From Gallionella sp. (GTDB lineage Bacteria; Pseudomonadota; Gammaproteobacteria; Burkholderiales; Gallionellaceae), in the NCBI GenBank assembly GCA_003153155.1, contig PLWV01000022.1, forward strand, positions 1 to 64,000: a DNA stretch of 64,000 nucleotides. Direction: 5' to 3'. The notes under the pieces are model-generated. The model had not been told where the DNA came from. It saw only the letters and a list, made by a program, of their open reading frames with translations, and searched no databases. A program made the position numbers and the translations under genes. How positions within the stretch are numbered: position 1 is the first letter of the stretch; each line of letters begins with the position of its first letter. This document shows, piece by piece, positions 27,337 to 37,259 of this stretch.

Positions 27337-28908
27337 ATGAATAAAGAAGAAGAGTTCTTGGCAATCAGCAAACTGGTCTACGAGTTGACGGTAACCAGTA
27401 GCTTTACTTCCGATCTTGATGTTCTGCTAGAACGTTTGTTTGGCATGTTGCGCGATATTCGTGACTTACCTTTTGAATCGCGCAGTGCGGTAGTACTGCT
27501 CAATCCACGAGGACGTTACTTTCAGGTTGCCCAGTTTGGCATGGAGCCAGCCTGGAAGGCTGACTATCGGTGGCAACTGAGCTCTTTTGACAGCGCGGAA
27601 ATTTTGCCGGGCAGTCTGATCAAATCAAGCGTACTGGATGATTTCCCAGTTCGGGGCGAGAGACGGCAACTGTTTTTACTGCCATTGGACATCGAAAATA
27701 AACGTATCGGCTACATCGTCCTGTTTGCTCCGTTTCCATATTCCCCTTCATCAACTCATCTTGATTTCATGACTGGCTTGTCACGCGCCCTTTCAGGCTT
27801 GGTGCAACGCGCGTTGAGCATCGAAACCATGAATATTCGGGAACTCGAACTTGAGGAGGCGCGCACAGACGCGATTCAGAGTCTTGGCGTGGCTTCGGAG
27901 TATCGGGATAACGAGACTGGCTGGCATATCATGCGGATGACCAATTTTGCCCAGGCAATCGCCAAAGCTATAGGGCTAGCTTCGGATCAAAGGGAATTGC
28001 TGTATATGGCGGCTCCAATGCATGATGTTGGCAAAATCGGTATAGCCGATGCTGTGTTGCTCAAGCCCAGCAAGTTGACCACGGAGGAATTCGAGGTCAT
28101 GAAGACGCATACAGACATTGGGGTTAGCATACTAAAAGGCAATGATTCTCTGATCACGGCAGCGCGTGATATTGCTGGATCTCATCATGAACGTTGGGAT
28201 GGCGCGGGTTATCCGAAAGGATTGGCTGGGGAAGAGATTCCAATACTGGCTCGTATTTGTGCCGTGGCGGATGTGTTTGACGCACTCACCTCGATCCGTC
28301 CATACAAGGAGCCATGGAGCGTTCGAGAGGCAACAGATTGGATCATGTCAGAATCGGGGAAATATTTTGATCCTGCCGTTGTGTGTGCATTTGAGGCCGC
28401 AATGCCAGAAATTTTGCGTATCCGTGAACTCTATCGAGATGACATCATAGACCCCAAAAAGTCTATCACCTTGCCACCTCTGCCTTTGCGCGCCAACACA
28501 TGGGTGGAGTGGGATGAAAGCCTGAGTATTGGAATCGATACCATTGATGAACACCACCGCTATCTGTTTGACCTGATCAACGATTTATACGAAGTGGTCA
28601 GCAACAAGCGTGGTGCTCGTGAAGTGGCAAGGCTTGTTAAGGCAACCGATGCTTACGCCAAAGTGCATTTCCGTGCTGAGGAAAAGATGATGCAACACTA
28701 CGGGTATAAAGGTATCCATCTCCAGGAAAAGCAGCATCATGAATTTGAAGCCAAAATCCGCGAATTTTACGAAGAGCTGCACGAGAATCCACTGGTTGCC
28801 CAGTTTGATGTGTTGTCCTATTTGCGTGATTGGTTGATCCACCACATTCGCGTTGAGGATGCGAAGCTGCGCTCGCTGGTTAATTTTCATCCAGTACCGT
28901 TGACCTAG
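27337..28908 (+). CDS. GAF-like/HD-GYP/hemerythrin fusion protein
   Basis: A 523-residue protein. Residues 1 to about 170 look like a GAF sensor domain. An HD-GYP domain at about 185-340 has MHDVGKIGIADAVLLKP, HHERWDGAGYPKG and DVFDALTSIRPYK. A C-terminal bacteriohemerythrin domain at about 390-515 carries the di-iron ligand series (DEHHRYLFDL, HFRAEEKMM, HLQEKQHHEFE, WLIHHIRVEDAKL). The hemerythrin part suggests O2 or redox control of c-di-GMP hydrolysis. ATG 27337 is preferred to a TTG 18 bp upstream. Confidence 0.9.
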   Translation: MNKEEEFLAISKLVYELTVTSSFTSDLDVLLERLFGMLRDIRDLPFESRSAVVLLNPRGRYFQVAQFGMEPAWKADYRWQLSSFDSAEILPGSLIKSSVLDDFPVRGERRQLFLLPLDIENKRIGYIVLFAPFPYSPSSTHLDFMTGLSRALSGLVQRALSIETMNIRELELEEARTDAIQSLGVASEYRDNETGWHIMRMTNFAQAIAKAIGLASDQRELLYMAAPMHDVGKIGIADAVLLKPSKLTTEEFEVMKTHTDIGVSILKGNDSLITAARDIAGSHHERWDGAGYPKGLAGEEIPILARICAVADVFDALTSIRPYKEPWSVREATDWIMSESGKYFDPAVVCAFEAAMPEILRIRELYRDDIIDPKKSITLPPLPLRANTWVEWDESLSIGIDTIDEHHRYLFDLINDLYEVVSNKRGAREVARLVKATDAYAKVHFRAEEKMMQHYGYKGIHLQEKQHHEFEAKIREFYEELHENPLVAQFDVLSYLRDWLIHHIRVEDAKLRSLVNFHPVPLT

Positions 28909-29211
28909 TTCGGCTTTCGGACAACAAATATGGCAATCTGATATGCTGTACCGCGCCATTACCCGCACGTCAAACATATGAAATTGAACAACGGCAATCG
29001 ATAGCAAAGCAGTCGTGGGCGAATAGAATGTTTATCGGTCGCAAGTCGGCCGGCCCTTCTCGACCGGCTGCTACGCCCAGTATGGTGGAATGACCTGCGA
29101 TTTGAGTTGAAAGTAGATGCTCAGCGCGCACCTGACTCAAGATGAAATGAAAGAAATTGCCCACTGGAAGGCGATATAATCAATCGCAGACTGATTGCCG
29201 TGAGGTCCGGG
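28909..29211. other. Intergenic region before the Rossmann-PAS-GGDEF-EAL gene
   Basis: No gene recognised. It includes a GC-rich block at about 29035-29085 with GGCCGGC/GACCGGC pairing that resembles dispersed intergenic repeats, and a TATAAT at 29175-29180 that could be the -10 of the next gene, although no good -35 is found at the right distance. Confidence 0.4.
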
Positions 29212-31236
29212 ATGACAGTAAAGCGCCAAAGTAGCCAAAGAATACTTGTCATGGGGGCAGGCCGTGGCGGCACGGCGATGCTTGAACTCTTTCTTGCCGA
29301 TCCGTTAATTGAAATTGTCGGAATCATCGATGCTAATCCGCAAGCCCCGGCACTGGCCATTGCAAAGAAACACGGCATCAAAAATTTTACCAATCTTTCC
29401 AAAGCAATTGAGGCAAGCAGTCCTTGCATTGCTTTCAACTTAACAAGTGATAATAGTGTCACCGCTTATGCCGAAGCTCGGTTGGGCAATGCGAATGTCA
29501 TTGGCGGTTTTCAGGCACTCTTCCTTTGGAAAGTGCTTACGCGTCTCAAGCAATCAGAGGAAGGCATTCGCATTGCAGCCACCGTTTTTGAGTCTCAGGA
29601 TGGCATGTTGGTTACTGACATCAATGGCGTAATTCTGCGGGTCAACCGCGCCTTCTCCGAGATAACCGGCTACACAGCAGAGGAAGCAGTAGGTCAGACA
29701 CTAAAGCTGCTTAAGTCTGGCCGCCATGATGCAGCCTTTTATGCGGTGATGTGGAAAACCATTAAGCGCACCGGCGCATGGAACGGAGAAATCTTAAATC
29801 AGCGAAAAACCGGTGAAGTGTATCCGGCGCAGCTTTCCATTACTGCGGTGAAGGGAAATATCGGAGAGATCACCCACTACGTTGCCATTCTGCACGACAT
29901 AACGGAACGTAAGACGGCGGAAGCGGAGATCAAGAATCTAGGGTTCTACGATAGCCTCACTGGACTGCCCAATCGACGGCTTCTGCTGGATCGTCTTAAG
30001 CAAGCATTGGCTTCCAGCCTGCGTAGTGGCCGTGAAGCTGCGCTACTATTTATTGACCTGGACGATTTCAAGACCATCAATGACTCTCTCGGTCATGCTA
30101 CCGGAGATTTGCTGTTGCAGCAGGTAGCGCAACGTCTGGCATCCTGCGTGCGCGAAGGGGACACAGTGGCTCGCTTGGGTGGTGACGAATTCGTGGTAAT
30201 GCTGGAAGATCTGAGCGAGCAGACTCTCGAAGCGGCGGAGCAGACGAAAGCCATTGGAGAGAAAATTCTCGCCACCCTTAACCAACCTTACCAGCTTGGC
30301 ACACATGAATATCGCGGTACACCAAGCATCGGCGCCACCCTGTTCAAGGACCAGCAATCGGGGATAGAAGAACTGCTGAAACAAGCAGACATCGCCATGT
30401 ATCAGTCCAAGAAAGCCGGGCGCAACGCTCTCCGTTTCTTCGATCCCCAGATGCAGACTACCGTCAATGCGCGCGCAGCGCTCGAAAAAGAATTGCGCAA
30501 GGCTATTGTGAATCAGGAATTTCAGTTGTATTACCAGATTCAGGTGGGCAGCTTGCATCAATCATTGGGGGCCGAGGCCTTGATCCGCTGGCTGCACCCC
30601 GAACGAGGTTTGGTGCCTCCCGCACAATTTATTCCGCTGGCGGAAGAAACAGGCCTGATACTGCTCATCGGGCAATGGGTTCTGGATACGGCTTGTGCTC
30701 AACTAAAGGCATGGCAACAAGACGCACTGACCCAAAACCTCGTTCTGGCCATAAATGTGAGTGCAAAGCAATTTCGCCAGGCTAATTTCGTGGATCATGT
30801 GAAAGCCGCTGTGCAACGCCATGCCGTCAACCCGATTTATCTCAAGTTGGAACTGACAGAAAACCTGTTGATTGAAAATATAGAAGGCACCATTTCAACC
30901 ATGAATGCATTGAACGAAATCGGCGTCCGTATTTCATTGGACGATTTTGGCACCGGCTATTCATCTTTACAATACCTCAAGCAGCTACCGCTCAATCAAC
31001 TCAAGATTGACCAGTCGTTCGTGCGCGATCTTGCCTCCGATAGCAATGATAAAGCGATTGTGCGCACCATAATTGCCATGGCGGACAGCCTGGGTCTAGG
31101 TATCATTGCCGAAGGGGTGGAGACAGAAGCGCAGCAACAACTTCTCATGGGCAAAGGCTGCTCTCACTACCAGGGATTTCTGTTTAGCAAGCCCGTTCCG
31201 ATTGAGCAGTTTGAAGCATTGCTGAAGCTGAGTTGA
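29212..31236 (+). CDS. Rossmann-PAS-GGDEF-EAL protein
   Basis: A 674-residue protein. The N-terminal ~110 residues form a nucleotide-binding Rossmann-type unit ([31 protein letters not shown]) resembling NAD(P)- or CoA-binding domains. A PAS domain follows (about 125-240). The GGDEF domain has [10 protein letters not shown] and an intact RxxD inhibitory site (REGD, five residues upstream). The EAL domain has [36 protein letters not shown] and AEGVET. Both c-di-GMP synthesis and hydrolysis look possible. ATG 29212 is chosen because GAGG lies 7 bp upstream; a GTG at 29200 is the alternative. Confidence 0.9.
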   Translation: MTVKRQSSQRILVMGAGRGGTAMLELFLADPLIEIVGIIDANPQAPALAIAKKHGIKNFTNLSKAIEASSPCIAFNLTSDNSVTAYAEARLGNANVIGGFQALFLWKVLTRLKQSEEGIRIAATVFESQDGMLVTDINGVILRVNRAFSEITGYTAEEAVGQTLKLLKSGRHDAAFYAVMWKTIKRTGAWNGEILNQRKTGEVYPAQLSITAVKGNIGEITHYVAILHDITERKTAEAEIKNLGFYDSLTGLPNRRLLLDRLKQALASSLRSGREAALLFIDLDDFKTINDSLGHATGDLLLQQVAQRLASCVREGDTVARLGGDEFVVMLEDLSEQTLEAAEQTKAIGEKILATLNQPYQLGTHEYRGTPSIGATLFKDQQSGIEELLKQADIAMYQSKKAGRNALRFFDPQMQTTVNARAALEKELRKAIVNQEFQLYYQIQVGSLHQSLGAEALIRWLHPERGLVPPAQFIPLAEETGLILLIGQWVLDTACAQLKAWQQDALTQNLVLAINVSAKQFRQANFVDHVKAAVQRHAVNPIYLKLELTENLLIENIEGTISTMNALNEIGVRISLDDFGTGYSSLQYLKQLPLNQLKIDQSFVRDLASDSNDKAIVRTIIAMADSLGLGIIAEGVETEAQQQLLMGKGCSHYQGFLFSKPVPIEQFEALLKLS

Positions 31237-31344
31237 GTACTGTTGCTGCCGCTCTCTTGTCTTTATTCTGCTGTCATTTTTACGTCTCTTTAACTTGAAT
31301 TCTATCCTCAGTTAAGAAATACGTTTTTACGGAGCAGGGTCAGC

Positions 31345-31830
31345 TTAGTATCCCCCGCTGTTGCGATAGATGTAGCTGTTCAGATCGGAAGACTTGGCAT
31401 TCATGTTGCGCACGATGCCGTGCATGTAGCGCACGACGCCACGCATGATTTTGTGCGCGGTCATCGGGCGTGAAGTGACCAGCGTGTCGAACTTGGCGCT
31501 GGGCATGCTCAGCACTTTGGATTCGCCTACCGAGCTGAGCACCGCGCTGTGTTGCGAGGGGGAGCCACCGACAAAGGTGATGATGCCGGCCACATCGCCG
31601 GGTTTAAGCACATGAATCACGCTGTCACCAGCATCGCCGTGAATTTTCACCTGTATTTCGCCCTGCGCAAGAATGTACAGGTTGTCAGGTTCCTTGCCGC
31701 CAGGCTGAACAATCAGATCGCCTGCCTTATGGTTCTGGACATCAAACAAGCCCTCGCAAATTTCCAGCTCGGCATCGGTCAACTCTTCGGTAATCGTTGA
31801 GATGCGCAGCGTATCAAGCACTAATGACAT
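31345..31830 (-). CDS. Cyclic-nucleotide-binding-fold protein without DNA-binding domain
   Basis: A 161-residue single-domain protein of the CRP/CNB fold (LIVQPGGKEPDNLYILAQGEIQV ... VIHVLKPGDVAGIITFVGG). The phosphate-binding cassette lacks the usual GE-L and R-(T/S)A residues (it reads GIITFVGGSPSQHSA), and there is no C-terminal helix-turn-helix. It may therefore bind another ligand or serve as a partner protein. A good AAGGGG Shine-Dalgarno precedes ATG. It is divergent from the second redox operon. Confidence 0.82.
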   Translation of the reverse strand: MSLVLDTLRISTITEELTDAELEICEGLFDVQNHKAGDLIVQPGGKEPDNLYILAQGEIQVKIHGDAGDSVIHVLKPGDVAGIITFVGGSPSQHSAVLSSVGESKVLSMPSAKFDTLVTSRPMTAHKIMRGVVRYMHGIVRNMNAKSSDLNSYIYRNSGGY

Positions 31831-31854
31831 TTCAATCCCCTTTCGCGTGTTAAC

Positions 31855-32076
31855 TCAATCCGCCATGAAGCTGTCGGCATTTATGGCCTGAATGTACGGA
31901 TTAACCCCACTGGCATCATAGCAAAATAAGCACGGCAGAGATACGTGATGCGATATCAATCCCGTAACCTGCTCCATGTCAAAATCCCATGTTATGAGCA
32001 ATGGCATAGGCGCTGTCCCATTGAGCTTTTGGAGCATATCAATTAAAATTCCCGTATGCCTGCCAAGCCACGCCAT
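31855..32076 (-). CDS. Hypothetical protein (73 aa)
   Basis: A 73-residue frame (MAWLGRHTGILIDMLQ ...), upstream of and in the same direction as the CNB-fold gene. AAGGAGAG lies about 15 bp before ATG, too far to be convincing. No family is recognised. Confidence 0.25.
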   Translation of the reverse strand: MAWLGRHTGILIDMLQKLNGTAPMPLLITWDFDMEQVTGLISHHVSLPCLFCYDASGVNPYIQAINADSFMAD

Positions 32077-32394
32077 GTGTAAAAAGGACTCACTCTCCTT
32101 GGTCGGCTACGCGAATTGCCGCGTTTTATGATTTTTGCGGAGTCTCCGGCAGGTCGGCAAACTTACCTCAAGTACGTGATGGGTTTACTCGGTACGGGTA
32201 CAGAGTTGTCGCGCGTACTGGCTGGAGGGCTGAATTGCGTGCATCTGGTTTGAGTCGGGGTGCTGAAGCAAACTGGCCAGATAAAGAATATACAGACGCC
32301 AGAATCGAAATATTCTGGAACGGTTGCCTAAGGTCGTGGTCTATCCCGAGCTGACCATGGATTTGGTATAAATTTCACCATTAAATTTAGAGGT
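32077..32394. other. Upstream region of the second redox operon
   Basis: No gene recognised. A TATAAA at 32367-32372 sits 23 bp before the first ATG, but no matching -35 box is seen, so the promoter is undetermined. No FNR-like palindrome was noticed. Confidence 0.4.
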
Positions 32395-34119
32395 ATGGAC
32401 TTGAACAAAAATGATCTGATCATCCGCGTCGGCGGCGAAGGTGGCGAAGGCGTTATCTCCGTCGGCGATTTTATTACCCAGGCATGCGCGCGCGTAGGTC
32501 TCGACGTGTACACATTCAAGACGTTCCCTGCGGAAATCAAGGGTGGCTATGCCATGTATCAGGTGCGTGCCAGCACAGAGCCTGTCTACAATCATGGCGA
32601 TACTTTCGATGTCCTGTGCGCGTTTAACGGCGAAGCCTACGAGATGAACAAGGCGCGGCTGAAACCCGGCCATGCTCTGGTGTATGACTGCCCCGGCGAT
32701 TTCGAGCCGGACATTCCGGAAGGCGTGCATGCCTACCCGATCCCCATGACCCAGACGGCGAAGGAACTGAATAACGTGCGCGCCAAGAACATGGTGGCGA
32801 TGGGCGCATTGTCTGTCTTGTTCAACATTCCGGAAGCCTCCTTGCGCGAAGTGATCGAGACCAAATTTACGCGTCGTGGCGATGCCGTAGTTCAGGGCAA
32901 CCTGAAAGCATTCGAGCGCGGGCAGGAATTGGCAAGAGCTTTGAAGAAAACCGATTCATGGGCCATCGGCACGCCGAAGGCTGACGCCAAGCGCGATGTC
33001 ATTGTGATGTCGGGCAATAATGCCATCGGTCTCGGTGCGCTGATCGCGGGGCTGGAATTCTTTTCCGCCTATCCCATTACTCCAGCGACCGAAGTCGCCA
33101 TCTATGTGGCCAAACATCTGCCCAAACGCGGCGGCACGCTGATTCAGGCCGAAGATGAAATCGCCTCCATCTCCCAGGTTCTCGGCGCCGCCTACGCCGG
33201 CAAGAAATCGATGACTTCCACCTCCGGCCCCGGCCTCTCGCTGATGAGCGAAATGCTGGGTATGTCATTCATGAGCGAGACGCCTTGTGTGGTGGTGGAC
33301 GTGCAGCGTGGCGGGCCATCAACGGGCCTGCCGACCAAACATGAACAATCTGATCTGTTCCTGGCGATACATGGCGGACATGGCGATTGCGGACGCATCG
33401 TACTGTCTGTGGAAAACGTGCATGACTGTATCGGTCTGACCGTGACGGCATTTAATCTCGCCGAAAAATATCAGTGCCCGGTGATTCTGCTATCCGACGG
33501 CTCGCTGGCCTTCTCGACACAGAGCGTGCCTTATCCAAACCCGGACGATTACAAGATCGTGAATCGCGAACGCTGGGATGGCAAGGGTGAATTCAAGCGC
33601 TATGCACTGACCGCAAGCGGAATTTCACCGATGGTCGATCCGGGCACTCCCGGCGGCATGCACATTGCTACCGGTCTGGAGCATAACGAATCCGGCATGC
33701 CCAGCTATGCGGGCGAGAACCACGAGATCATGCAGGCCAAGCGTTTTAACAAGCTGAAAACCGTGGCCAACGACATGCCATTGGCTGAAGTGGATGGGCA
33801 GGGCGCGGCGGATATTGGCGTGATCGCCTGGGGCAGCACCATCGGCGTGGTACGCGAGGCGCTGCAACGTCTGCGCGCCGAGGGCTGCAAGGTCAAGGGT
33901 TTCTATCCCAAGCTGTTGCACCCGTTGCCGGTGCAGCAATTCGAGGATTTCGGCGCGGGCTGCAAGCGCATCCTGCTGCCCGAGGTCAATTATCTGGGAC
34001 AACTGGCTCATTTTGTACGTGCGGAAACCTCGTTGCGTCCCGAGTCCTACACCATTTGCGGCGGACTGCCATTCACGCCGGAAATGATTGTTAAACGTGT
34101 TAAGGAGATGCTGGCATGA
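32395..34119 (+). CDS. 2-oxoacid:ferredoxin oxidoreductase, fused gamma-alpha subunit (second Kor)
   Basis: A 574-residue fusion. Residues 1 to about 190 are the gamma domain (IIRVGGEGGEGVISVGDF, FKTFPAEIKGGYAMYQVR). Residues about 200-574 are the alpha domain (AYPITPATEVAIYVA, QAEDEIASISQVLGAA, RGGPSTGLPTKHEQSDL). This two-subunit layout matches the KorAB enzymes (2-oxoglutarate:ferredoxin oxidoreductase) found in actinobacteria and others, and differs from the four-subunit Kor at 15.8-19.1 kb. AGAGG lies directly before ATG. It overlaps the beta gene by 4 bp. Confidence 0.9.
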   Translation: MDLNKNDLIIRVGGEGGEGVISVGDFITQACARVGLDVYTFKTFPAEIKGGYAMYQVRASTEPVYNHGDTFDVLCAFNGEAYEMNKARLKPGHALVYDCPGDFEPDIPEGVHAYPIPMTQTAKELNNVRAKNMVAMGALSVLFNIPEASLREVIETKFTRRGDAVVQGNLKAFERGQELARALKKTDSWAIGTPKADAKRDVIVMSGNNAIGLGALIAGLEFFSAYPITPATEVAIYVAKHLPKRGGTLIQAEDEIASISQVLGAAYAGKKSMTSTSGPGLSLMSEMLGMSFMSETPCVVVDVQRGGPSTGLPTKHEQSDLFLAIHGGHGDCGRIVLSVENVHDCIGLTVTAFNLAEKYQCPVILLSDGSLAFSTQSVPYPNPDDYKIVNRERWDGKGEFKRYALTASGISPMVDPGTPGGMHIATGLEHNESGMPSYAGENHEIMQAKRFNKLKTVANDMPLAEVDGQGAADIGVIAWGSTIGVVREALQRLRAEGCKVKGFYPKLLHPLPVQQFEDFGAGCKRILLPEVNYLGQLAHFVRAETSLRPESYTICGGLPFTPEMIVKRVKEMLA

Positions 34120-35012
34120 ACGCACCCATCAAACTTCAAGAGCGCTTTCATAAAGTACAACTCGAACCCAAGGACTATCGTGACGGCGTAGCGTCGTTCT
34201 GGTGTCCCGGCTGTGGCCACAGCGGCGTACTGACATCGTTCCTGCGCTCGCTTTCCGAAATCGGTGTGGAACCGGAAAATCTGGTGAGCATTTCCGGTAT
34301 CGGCTGTTCCTCGCGCCTGCCCTATTTCGTTAAATCTTATAAGATGCATACCCTGCATGGCCGTGCGGGTCCTGTTGCGACCGGCGCACAGCTGGCGCGT
34401 CCCGACCTCGCCGTGGTAGTGACCGGCGGCGACGGCGACGGTTTTTCCATCGGCGGCGGACACATGCCGCACATGGCACGCAAGAACGTCAACATGACCT
34501 ACATCCTGATGGATAACCATGTTTACGGCCTGACCAAAGGGCAGACATCACCCACTTCCCATCGCATCATGAAGGGGTCCGTTACCCCTTTCGGTGCTGT
34601 GGAAGAGCCGCTGGATCCCATCATGTACATGCTGACCTATGGCGCGACTTTTGTTGGACAGGCCTTTGCCGGTAACGTGAAACTGGCCTCGCAACTGATC
34701 AAGGAGGGCATGGAGCACAAGGGATTCTCCTTCATTAACTTGCTCTCCCACTGCCCGACCTACAACGAAATCGACACCGCCAAGGTATTCAAGAGCGCCT
34801 GTGAGACGCTGGATGTCGGCCATGACGTGACTGACGTGTCGATTGCCATGCAGGTGGTTCAAAAAGCCAAACAGGAGGGGCGTATTCCCACCGGGCTGCT
34901 ATACAAGGTCGAGCGCCCCACTCTGGACGAGCGCATGGCCGAATTGGTAACGCGCGTCGGCGGCCACAAGGACTATGACCTGCGCAAGGTCATTGACCTG
35001 TCGCGTCCATGA
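34116..35012 (+). CDS. 2-oxoacid:ferredoxin oxidoreductase beta subunit (second Kor)
   Basis: A 298-residue TPP-binding beta subunit with SFWCPGCGHSGV, SGIGCSSRLPY, canonical GDGDGFSIGGGH, DNHVYGLTKGQTSPTS and a further Cys in LSHCPTYN for the [4Fe-4S] cluster. Unlike the korB at 17.3 kb it ends at the normal length with no Lys/Ala tail. ATGA overlaps on both sides tie it to the fused alpha gene and to the Fe-S gene that follows. Confidence 0.92.
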   Translation: MNAPIKLQERFHKVQLEPKDYRDGVASFWCPGCGHSGVLTSFLRSLSEIGVEPENLVSISGIGCSSRLPYFVKSYKMHTLHGRAGPVATGAQLARPDLAVVVTGGDGDGFSIGGGHMPHMARKNVNMTYILMDNHVYGLTKGQTSPTSHRIMKGSVTPFGAVEEPLDPIMYMLTYGATFVGQAFAGNVKLASQLIKEGMEHKGFSFINLLSHCPTYNEIDTAKVFKSACETLDVGHDVTDVSIAMQVVQKAKQEGRIPTGLLYKVERPTLDERMAELVTRVGGHKDYDLRKVIDLSRP

Positions 35013-35674
35013 CCATAAAGAATCCCTCGGCAAGCACGGCTGACGCGAGTCAGTCTGTTGCCCTGACTATCAACGGAGTCGCGGTCAACGCACACGCCGG
35101 TGTGACCGTGGTCGAGGCTGCCTGGGAAGGCGGTGTGCCAAGGGTGACCGGAGTCGGCTGCATGGAAGGCGTATGCGGTTCCTGCCGCATCATGCTGAAG
35201 CGCGGCAAACAAGTGTCGGTCGGTCTCGCTTGTCAGACTTTTGTCGAGAACGGCGCCGAGGTTATCTTCCTGCCCCCGGCATCGGCGCCACGGCATCATT
35301 ACGAACTCAACGATTTCAAGGACGGCTGGGACATTCATGAACGCTTCCAGGATATTTTTCCCGAAGCGGCGCGTTGCCGTCATTGCCACGGCTGCGATGT
35401 ATCATGCCCCAAGGGGATTAAAGTCGAGGAAGGTGTTGCGCAAGCTGCTGCAGGCCGCTTCCGCGATGCGGGAGAGACATTCTTCGAGTGCGTCATGTGC
35501 GAACTGTGTGATGGAGCTTGCCCCGAACTGATCGCACCGGCGCATGTGGGACTGTTCAGTCGGCGCGTGACGGCGCACTTCCATCTGCGCCCGCCCAACC
35601 TCATCCACCGGCTGGAAGAGCTGCGTCAGGATAAAGATAAACCAGGAATGACTCGGGAAGAAAAAGATGAGTAA
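35009..35674 (+). CDS. Fumarate reductase-like iron-sulfur subunit (copy 2)
   Basis: A 221-residue paralogue of the 11.3-kb Fe-S subunit. The [2Fe-2S] site is GCMEGVCGSCRIML with a later Cys (GLACQT); two [4Fe-4S] motifs are CRHCHGCDVSCPKG and CVMCELCDGACPEL. The layout again is soluble TfrB-like rather than membrane FrdB. The start overlaps the Kor beta stop, and the end overlaps the flavoprotein by 8 bp. Confidence 0.85.
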   Translation: MTIKNPSASTADASQSVALTINGVAVNAHAGVTVVEAAWEGGVPRVTGVGCMEGVCGSCRIMLKRGKQVSVGLACQTFVENGAEVIFLPPASAPRHHYELNDFKDGWDIHERFQDIFPEAARCRHCHGCDVSCPKGIKVEEGVAQAAAGRFRDAGETFFECVMCELCDGACPELIAPAHVGLFSRRVTAHFHLRPPNLIHRLEELRQDKDKPGMTREEKDE

Positions 35675-37259
35675 TGGCATTCCTCTGACCGAGGCGCTGG
35701 CGCGCTACCGCTCCGATGCGGAGCTTGGGCCGTTGCCTGAGCCAGTCGATGTAGAAGCGCTGCTCAATACCTACCACCCCGACCACTTGCGCGACAGCGT
35801 GGTTAAATTGACGGTGGGAGCGAACGCGGGCGACAGTTGCCAACGCGAACTGGCCGCACTGCTGCAGGCCGAAGCCTTCATCGATGAGGCTGATCTGGCA
35901 GGCACCCCGGTGACCGATGTTGACGTGCTGGTGATCGGCGGTGGCGGTGCCGGTTGTGCGGCGGCGCTGATGGCCGCTGAAAAAGGCGCGCGCGTGCTGC
36001 TGGCAACCAAACTGCGCCTCGGCGACAGCAATACGGTGATGGCTGAAGGTGGCATTCAGGCTGCCATCGAACCGGACGATTCTGTTCAGCGGCACATTCA
36101 GGACACCCTGCGCGGAGGACACCATGCGGGTGATCCGGCGCTGGTATCCGCGATGGCAGAGGATGGCCCGGAAGTGCTGCGCTGGCTGATCCAGCAAGGC
36201 ATGCAGTTTGAGCAGACAACGGGTGGAGACCTGCATACGCGGCGTGCGGGCGGCATGAGCACCCCGCGCCTGGTGCATTGCCGCGACTATACTGGCCTGG
36301 AAATGATGCGCGTGCTGCGTGAAGCCGTTATTCAGCATCGCAGCATTGAGGTGTGGGAACAAAGCCCTGTCGTTGAGTTGCTTTCCAATGAGACCGGACA
36401 AAAATGCGTGGGCGCTGTACTCACCTCGCTGCTGGACGACCGCTTGCGTATCGTACGCACCCGCTCTGTAATTCTCGCCACTGGCGGGTTGGGGCGACTG
36501 CACCTGAACGGCTTTCCGACCTCCAACCATCTGGGGGCGACAGGCGACGGCCTGGTGCTGGCATACCGCATCGGCGCAAGTCTGTGCGAACTGGATTCCT
36601 TTCAGTATCACCCCACGGGCCTGCTGCATCCTTCCCATTTGGCGGGCAAGTTGGTGACTGAAGGCGTGCGTGCGGCAGGCGCTTTGCTGGTGAACGCTCT
36701 CGGTGAACGCTTCATTGACGAACTGCAGCCGCGCGATGTGGTGTGTGCCGCCATCTTGCGCGAATGCAGCGAAGGACGCGGCATCCGCGTTGACGAGCAG
36801 CGCGTTGGTGTATGGCTGGACACACCGCGTCTGGAACGCGCCCAGCCGGGTCTGCTGGAAAAACAATTTCCCAACCTGATGACGCGCACCCGAATCGCTG
36901 GTGTAGACCCTCGCGCCCAACCCTTGCTGATTCACCCGACCCTGCATTACCAGAATGGCGGCGTGGTCATCGATGTCAACGGCGCGACAACCGTTCCTGG
37001 CCTTTACGCGGTAGGCGAAGTGTCGGGTGGCATCCACGGACGCAATCGCCTGATGGGCAACGCCTTGCTGGATATCATCAGTTTTGGTCGCCGCGCCGGT
37101 GCGGCCGCCACCTCCAATCGAGATCGCGGCCCCAAAAAGGTCACCCTCGAACATGTGAACCGGCTGCGCCGCGAGCTGACTATTGCCGGGATGCCGATGA
37201 CGCAACGATCGCCTCAAGTCTTGCCGGATTACGCAGCGGGAGGCGCATGGGATCGCTGA
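35667..37259 (+). CDS. Fumarate reductase/succinate dehydrogenase-like flavoprotein (copy 2)
   Basis: A 530-residue paralogue of the 12.1-kb flavoprotein. FAD motif VIGGGGAGCAAALMA; active-site positions His in QYHPTG, Arg in TEGVRAAG, Arg in PRDVVCAA, His in LHYQNGG and Arg in HGRNRLMGN are kept. GDSNTVMAEGG replaces the covalent-FAD His region, so FAD should be noncovalent. The gene lies between the Fe-S subunit and a NuoF-like gene, suggesting an NADH-dependent soluble fumarate reductase like the multi-subunit enzyme described in Hydrogenobacter thermophilus. Confidence 0.85.
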   Translation: MSNGIPLTEALARYRSDAELGPLPEPVDVEALLNTYHPDHLRDSVVKLTVGANAGDSCQRELAALLQAEAFIDEADLAGTPVTDVDVLVIGGGGAGCAAALMAAEKGARVLLATKLRLGDSNTVMAEGGIQAAIEPDDSVQRHIQDTLRGGHHAGDPALVSAMAEDGPEVLRWLIQQGMQFEQTTGGDLHTRRAGGMSTPRLVHCRDYTGLEMMRVLREAVIQHRSIEVWEQSPVVELLSNETGQKCVGAVLTSLLDDRLRIVRTRSVILATGGLGRLHLNGFPTSNHLGATGDGLVLAYRIGASLCELDSFQYHPTGLLHPSHLAGKLVTEGVRAAGALLVNALGERFIDELQPRDVVCAAILRECSEGRGIRVDEQRVGVWLDTPRLERAQPGLLEKQFPNLMTRTRIAGVDPRAQPLLIHPTLHYQNGGVVIDVNGATTVPGLYAVGEVSGGIHGRNRLMGNALLDIISFGRRAGAAATSNRDRGPKKVTLEHVNRLRRELTIAGMPMTQRSPQVLPDYAAGGAWDR

